Shown: positions 31,123 through 34,608 of the stretch, piece by piece
How positions within the stretch are numbered: the first letter of the stretch is position 1
Layout of the letters: each line of letters begins with the position of its first letter
From: an uncultured Bacilli bacterium
GTDB taxonomy: Bacteria; Bacillota_I; Bacilli_A; RF39; UBA660
Direction: 5' to 3'
NCBI GenBank assembly: GCA_950097225.1
Contig: CATNCE010000015.1
Coordinates: 1-34,608, forward strand
DNA: 34,608 bases
Notes under the pieces: model-generated
What the model saw: only the letters and a program-made list of their open reading frames with translations
Database searches by the model: none
What the model was told of the DNA's origin: nothing
Position numbers and translations under genes: made by a program

Positions 31123-32058
31123 TTCATTTAATAGTTCTTGTTTTTCATTAAAAGATAGAAAAGAGGCTTCAATTGCCATAACGTTCATGTTATATAGCTC
31201 TTCATTAGTTAGTAGAAGTTCTCTTTGAACATTTACATATTCTTGGGATAATGTCACATTAGAAACCGTACGATTATCGGTATTAATACAAACGTTTATA
31301 CCCATATCATATAATTTTTTTAAGGGGTGTGATTTTATATCATCATAAATATTAGTCTGGATATTACTAGTAGGACAAACTTCTAGAGTTATGTTTTTTT
31401 CTTTAATAAGGTTAAGGCATTCTTGACTTTCTAAAGCCCGAACTCCATGCCCAATTCGCTTAGCACCAAATTCTATAGCATCCATTATACTTCTGGGTCC
31501 TGATGCTTCTCCTGCATGAATAGTGAATGGAATACCTTGCGAGGCGGCATAAGCAAATAATTCTTCATAATCGCGAGTTGGATATATTTTTTCTGCACCA
31601 GCTAGATCGATACCAACTACACCTTTGTTTAAATATTTATAGGCTAAATCAATTACTTTTTTATTATCTTCTTTGGAATCCCCACGCATAAGGCATAGCA
31701 AAATATTGCTCTTTAGTTTGGTTGAGCGCATCCCTTTTAGGACGGAATCTACTACTTCATCTAGGGAAAGAACACTCGTGTGTTTGTTTGGTGCAAAACG
31801 TATCTCAGCATATATGCAATTGTCTTCAAGTAAATCATTACAAAGTGAGGATGCTACTAAATAAAGAGACTCTCTACTTTGCATTACTGATACTGGTTCA
31901 GAAAATTTAGTTAAGTAGTCATTTAAATCGTGACACTTAGGCTTAGCTATAAGAATATTTTTAGCGTCACTTTCAGATATATTTTTTATCTTGCTGTAAA
32001 GACTGGGCTTTAAACTACCATCTAAATGTACATGTAATTCAACTTTTTTAATCGTCAT
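31108..32058 (-). CDS. add: adenosine deaminase (316 aa)
   Basis: Converts adenosine to inosine in purine salvage. Zinc and catalytic motifs are present: HVHLDGS near the N-terminus (H9, H11), FTIHAGE (His ligand and catalytic Glu), RIGHGVRA (His) and CINTDNR (Asp, usually TDDP). The ATG at 32058 follows AGGTG; the frame extends to 32106 only by overlapping the ftsW-family gene. It is 22 bp downstream of that gene, so it is probably co-transcribed with it, and ends in its own terminator. Confidence 0.9.
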   Translation of the reverse strand: MTIKKVELHVHLDGSLKPSLYSKIKNISESDAKNILIAKPKCHDLNDYLTKFSEPVSVMQSRESLYLVASSLCNDLLEDNCIYAEIRFAPNKHTSVLSLDEVVDSVLKGMRSTKLKSNILLCLMRGDSKEDNKKVIDLAYKYLNKGVVGIDLAGAEKIYPTRDYEELFAYAASQGIPFTIHAGEASGPRSIMDAIEFGAKRIGHGVRALESQECLNLIKEKNITLEVCPTSNIQTNIYDDIKSHPLKKLYDMGINVCINTDNRTVSNVTLSQEYVNVQRELLLTNEELYNMNVMAIEASFLSFNEKQELLNELNSE

Positions 32059-32080
32059 ATAATCACCTATCTTGGGATTA

Positions 32081-33166
32081 TTATACCATATTATTGTTCT
32101 TTTCAATATTAAGAATTATGCCAATCATTAAAAGACATGTGAGCAAGCTTGAACCACCATATGATAAAAATGGCAAGGTAACTCCAGTAACGGGAATTAG
32201 CCCAACTACTACTAGTAGATTAAGAAGAGTCTGTAAAACAAGCTCGATTATTAAACCAAAAGATAAATATTTCCCAAAAAGATCTTTAGTACACAAGGAT
32301 AATTTGATAACTTGATAAAAAAGAACAATATAACAAGTTGTCAAAATAACGATGCCAATGAACCCTAGTTCTTCAGAAATAATGGCAAATATGAAGTCCG
32401 TTTGAGGTTCTGGTAAGTAAAAGTGTTTTTGAATAGAATTTCCTAGCCCTAAGCCAAATAGTCCACCCGGTCCAATGGCATACAAACTCTGAATTATTTG
32501 AAACCCGCTTCCTAATGGATCACTCCAAGGGTTTAAATAGGCTACAATTCGAGCCATACGATATGGAGCAATCAAGATTAAGCCAACGATACCGATGATG
32601 CCTAAGAAACCAAGCTTTACAAAAAAAGATATTTTAATATTAGAAGTAAATATTAAAACGATAAGTGATAAAACAATGATAGCGCCACTACCGAAGTCTG
32701 GTTCTAATAAAATAAGTAAGAAGGCAAACATAATTATTGCTAGTATAGGCAAAGAATAAGCGATAATTTTATCCATGTTTTTGTCGTTTTTAGAAAGGTA
32801 TTTGGCCACAAATATAATTAGAGATACTTTGGCAATTTCACTTGGTTGTATGCCAAATGCCCCTATTCCAAACCAACTTCTAGATCCATTACGAACAATC
32901 CCAATCCCAGGTATTAAAACGAGAATGAGGAGAACAATGGCAATTAGTAAAATCTTATTGGCATATTTATAGTATAGTTTGTAATCAACTTTACTGACGG
33001 CAAACATGATGAGTACCCCAATTATAGCAAATAAGGACTGATGCATAGTAAATTTAAAGGGATTAGAAAACTTGTATTCAGCCCAAACTGATGACGAGGA
33101 AGTAATCATAACAATTCCAAATATAGTTAAAAATAAGGTTATAAATATAATTAATCTTTTTCTCAT
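32081..33166 (-). CDS. FtsW/RodA/SpoVE-family peptidoglycan polymerase (361 aa)
   Basis: About ten TM helices. Family blocks include GIVRNGSRSWFGIGAFGIQPSEIAKVSLI, LLEPDFGSGAII, RMARIVAYLNPWSDPLGSGFQIIQS, and PEPQTDFIFAIISEELGF, ending GLIPVTGVTLPFLSYGGSS. These are the SEDS glycosyltransferase motifs that polymerise lipid II into glycan strands with a class B PBP. The genomic position after mraY fits FtsW, but the sequence does not separate FtsW from RodA or SpoVE. The start codon has only a weak ribosome binding site. Confidence 0.9.
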   Translation of the reverse strand: MRKRLIIFITLFLTIFGIVMITSSSSVWAEYKFSNPFKFTMHQSLFAIIGVLIMFAVSKVDYKLYYKYANKILLIAIVLLILVLIPGIGIVRNGSRSWFGIGAFGIQPSEIAKVSLIIFVAKYLSKNDKNMDKIIAYSLPILAIIMFAFLLILLEPDFGSGAIIVLSLIVLIFTSNIKISFFVKLGFLGIIGIVGLILIAPYRMARIVAYLNPWSDPLGSGFQIIQSLYAIGPGGLFGLGLGNSIQKHFYLPEPQTDFIFAIISEELGFIGIVILTTCYIVLFYQVIKLSLCTKDLFGKYLSFGLIIELVLQTLLNLLVVVGLIPVTGVTLPFLSYGGSSLLTCLLMIGIILNIEKNNNMV

Positions 33167-33178
33167 ACTAAAATATAT

Positions 33179-33208
33179 GAAAAAAAGAAGCTAATTATTA
33201 ACTTCTTT
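33179..33208 (-). terminator. hairpin between mraY and ftsW-family gene
   Basis: On the minus strand GAAGTTAAT and ATTAGCTTC form an imperfect 9-bp stem with a T-run after it. It lies just after the mraY stop, so the ftsW-family gene may have its own promoter or depend on read-through. Confidence 0.55.
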
Positions 33209-33215
33209 GTAGTTT

Positions 33216-34208
33216 TTATAGCCAAACACCATATATTACGCCAAACATAGCTAGTAAGAAACCAATTGTCCAGAAAACCCTAACAATATCAGTTTCACTC
33301 CACCCTAGTTCTTCAAAATGGTGATGAATTGGGGCTTTCAAGAAAACTTTTTTCTTAAACTTACGAATAGCAATTATTTGGATTAAACTAGATAGTGTTT
33401 CTACGACAAATACGCCACCTATTAAAGCAAGAGATACTTCATGATGTGTTAGTATCGCGATAGATGCAAGGGCACCACCTAGCGCTAAAGATCCGGTATC
33501 TCCCATAAATACCCGTGCAGGATGGGAGTTAAATAGTAAGAATCCCATCAGTGATCCAACTAGTACAAAAGAGAAAATAGCTATACTTTCATATCCAGCT
33601 ATCCAGTCACTTCCCCACGAAATTACTCCATATGCAAGAAAGGCAACAACGGATAAGCCTCCACATAGACCATCTAACCCATCCGTGATATTAACAGCAT
33701 TAGTAGTTCCAACTAGTAAGAAGAGGATGAATAAACCATATGCCCAACCAAGTTGCCATTTAATGCCAAATAAAGTGATTTCTAAGTTTGTCGATCCACC
33801 ATTATGTTTATATATAGTATAGAATACCACAGCAATAAATAACTGAGCTACTAATTTAGTTAACGTAGACAAGCCTTTATTGTTATGATATCTAATTTTG
33901 GTAAAATCATCAATGAAACCTAAAATGGCATAACTTAGGAATACAAAAATGATAATCGCAAGGTTATAAGACATGCCAATACTACCACGAAAAGCCAGCA
34001 AAGCAAGGGCTATTAAAGGAGGAATTATGAATATTAATCCACCGATAGTTGGTGTTCCTTCTTTCTTCAAATGTCTTTTATTAATTAGTCTACTTACGCT
34101 TTGCCCTGCTTTTAATTGTTTTAAAACTGGAATAATTAGCAAACCAACAACTATCGCTAAAACAAAGCCTAGGGTAAGTCCTAAAATTGATTTTGCTAAA
34201 ATAAGCAT
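33216..34208 (-). CDS. mraY: phospho-MurNAc-pentapeptide transferase MraY (330 aa)
   Basis: Makes lipid I by joining UDP-MurNAc-pentapeptide to undecaprenyl phosphate at the membrane. Diagnostic motifs are present: GTPTIGGLIF, FIDDFTKI (catalytic Asp pair), NAVNITDGLDGLCGG, VFMGDTGSLALGGALA and the HHHFEELGW block. About ten TM helices and normal length. GGCGGTGATG precedes the ATG. No murD follows directly, unlike the usual dcw order mraY-murD-ftsW. Confidence 0.96.
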   Translation of the reverse strand: MLILAKSILGLTLGFVLAIVVGLLIIPVLKQLKAGQSVSRLINKRHLKKEGTPTIGGLIFIIPPLIALALLAFRGSIGMSYNLAIIIFVFLSYAILGFIDDFTKIRYHNNKGLSTLTKLVAQLFIAVVFYTIYKHNGGSTNLEITLFGIKWQLGWAYGLFILFLLVGTTNAVNITDGLDGLCGGLSVVAFLAYGVISWGSDWIAGYESIAIFSFVLVGSLMGFLLFNSHPARVFMGDTGSLALGGALASIAILTHHEVSLALIGGVFVVETLSSLIQIIAIRKFKKKVFLKAPIHHHFEELGWSETDIVRVFWTIGFLLAMFGVIYGVWL

Positions 34209-34229
34209 ATCATCACCGCCTATAGCTAT

Positions 34230-34235
34230 ATTATA
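34230..34235 (-). promoter_or_regulatory. -10 candidate of mraY
   Basis: TATAAT on the minus strand, about 22 bp before the mraY start. No good -35 is visible at 17 bp. Confidence 0.4.
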
Positions 34236-34311
34236 CTACATCGTTAATTATAATCGATATAAATTGTAAACACTTTACATGTATTCATTACTAATATATG
34301 TAAAATAACAC

Positions 34312-34340
34312 AAAAAAAGAAATTGAATTAACAATTTCTT
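34312..34340 (-). terminator. terminator of the sortase-anchored gene
   Basis: On the minus strand AGAAATTG-TTAATT-CAATTTCT is followed by seven T. It begins 2 nt after the stop of the anchored protein gene. Confidence 0.8.
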
Positions 34341-34341
34341 A

Positions 34342-34608
34342 CTATCTTTTTCTAGTTTTAGATTTCTTCTTAAATTTTTTACGTGATTTAACTACTTTTC
34401 CATCTAGTAAATTATCTCTAGCATGTTCATATGCTATACATATTCCTGCTCCTAATGCTAAGCCTACTCCTGCTCCTATCTTACCGATAAGACCAACTAA
34501 ATCGTTTTCACCTGTTTTTGGAATTGGTGCTGGTGTTTCTTGTGGTGGTGCTGGTGTTTCTTGTGGTGGTGCTGGTGTTTCTTGTGGTGGTGCTGGTGTT
34601 TCTTGTGG
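34342..34608 (-). CDS. C-terminus of sortase-anchored, repeat-rich surface protein (partial)
   Basis: The frame enters from the window's right end with tandem PQETPAP repeats, then IPKTGEND (an LPxTG-type sortase signal with I for L), a hydrophobic stretch (LVGLIGKIGAGVGLALGAGICIA) and a strongly basic tail (KSRKKFKKKSKTRKR). This is the classic order for a protein cleaved and joined to peptidoglycan by a sortase. The hydrophobic stretch is glycine-rich, and the segment between it and the final basic cluster is longer than usual (EHARDNLLDGK). The N-terminal part lies outside the window. Confidence 0.8.
   Translation of the reverse strand, partial: PQETPAPPQETPAPPQETPAPPQETPAPIPKTGENDLVGLIGKIGAGVGLALGAGICIAYEHARDNLLDGKVVKSRKKFKKKSKTRKR
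34526..34608 (-). repeat. 21-bp tandem repeat (four copies, running off the window)
   Basis: The unit GGTGCTGGTGTTTCTTGTGGT (plus strand), at 34526, 34547, 34568 and 34589, encodes PQETPAP on the minus strand. The copies are identical at DNA level, so the copy number is likely to vary between strains. Confidence 0.85.

Noticed and set aside
34526-34608. Possible CRISPR array from regularly spaced repeats
   Set aside because: The copies are head-to-tail with no spacers, and they encode an in-frame PQETPAP repeat.

Overview
The window is AT-rich, uses the standard bacterial code, has strong GGAGG-type ribosome binding sites, and carries peptidoglycan genes (mraY, an ftsW/rodA/spoVE-family gene) on the minus strand. 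Together with a dockerin/cohesin-type surface system, a sortase-type anchor and many small XRE regulators, this suggests a low-GC Bacillota (Bacilli-like) gut commensal, probably from an assembled genome. No taxonomic marker in the window settles the species.

Region 1 to about 12,130 is an accessory island that ends at a tRNA-Thr gene. It holds an XRE-CYTH fusion regulator, a gluzincin-type metallopeptidase overlapping a small partner gene, several small membrane or regulatory peptides, an IS110-family element with a probable bridge-RNA end, the C-terminal remnant of a large serine recombinase, a membrane/zinc-ribbon protein, and a tyrosine integrase. The integrase is broken by a frameshift, an internal deletion and a 957-bp GC-rich insertion flanked by CAC. 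The island looks immobilised.

Region 12,200 to 19,800 is a patchwork of small genes: a TtcA-like PP-loop protein, cytidine deaminase, a DUF4160-like protein, a Ham1/ITPase-family protein coupled to a 52-aa ORF, a frameshifted HTH-WYL regulator, two HD-domain proteins and an MBL-fold hydrolase. A probable type I toxin peptide has a structured 3' region, and a decayed copy of that cassette lies about 1.2 kb away. A tRNA-Arg is also present.

Region 19,900 to 31,000 is a surface-protein block read on the minus strand. A 2338-aa secreted or anchored protein (N-terminal hydrophobic segment, SH3b, a long run of beta-sandwich-like repeats, Big2, dockerin) overlaps a 171-aa single-pass membrane protein with a cohesin-like ectodomain. 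That gene in turn overlaps a 546-aa membrane protein (cohesin-like domain, Pro/Thr linker, two cadherin-like domains, TM, long cytoplasmic tail). An ASCH protein and two further membrane proteins follow. The overlapping genes suggest that the dockerin protein and its membrane receptors are made together, which would be a compact non-cellulosomal cell-surface cohesin/dockerin system.

Region 31,000 to the end holds adenosine deaminase, the ftsW-family gene, mraY, and the C-terminus of a repeat-rich sortase-anchored protein with an IPKTGE signal.
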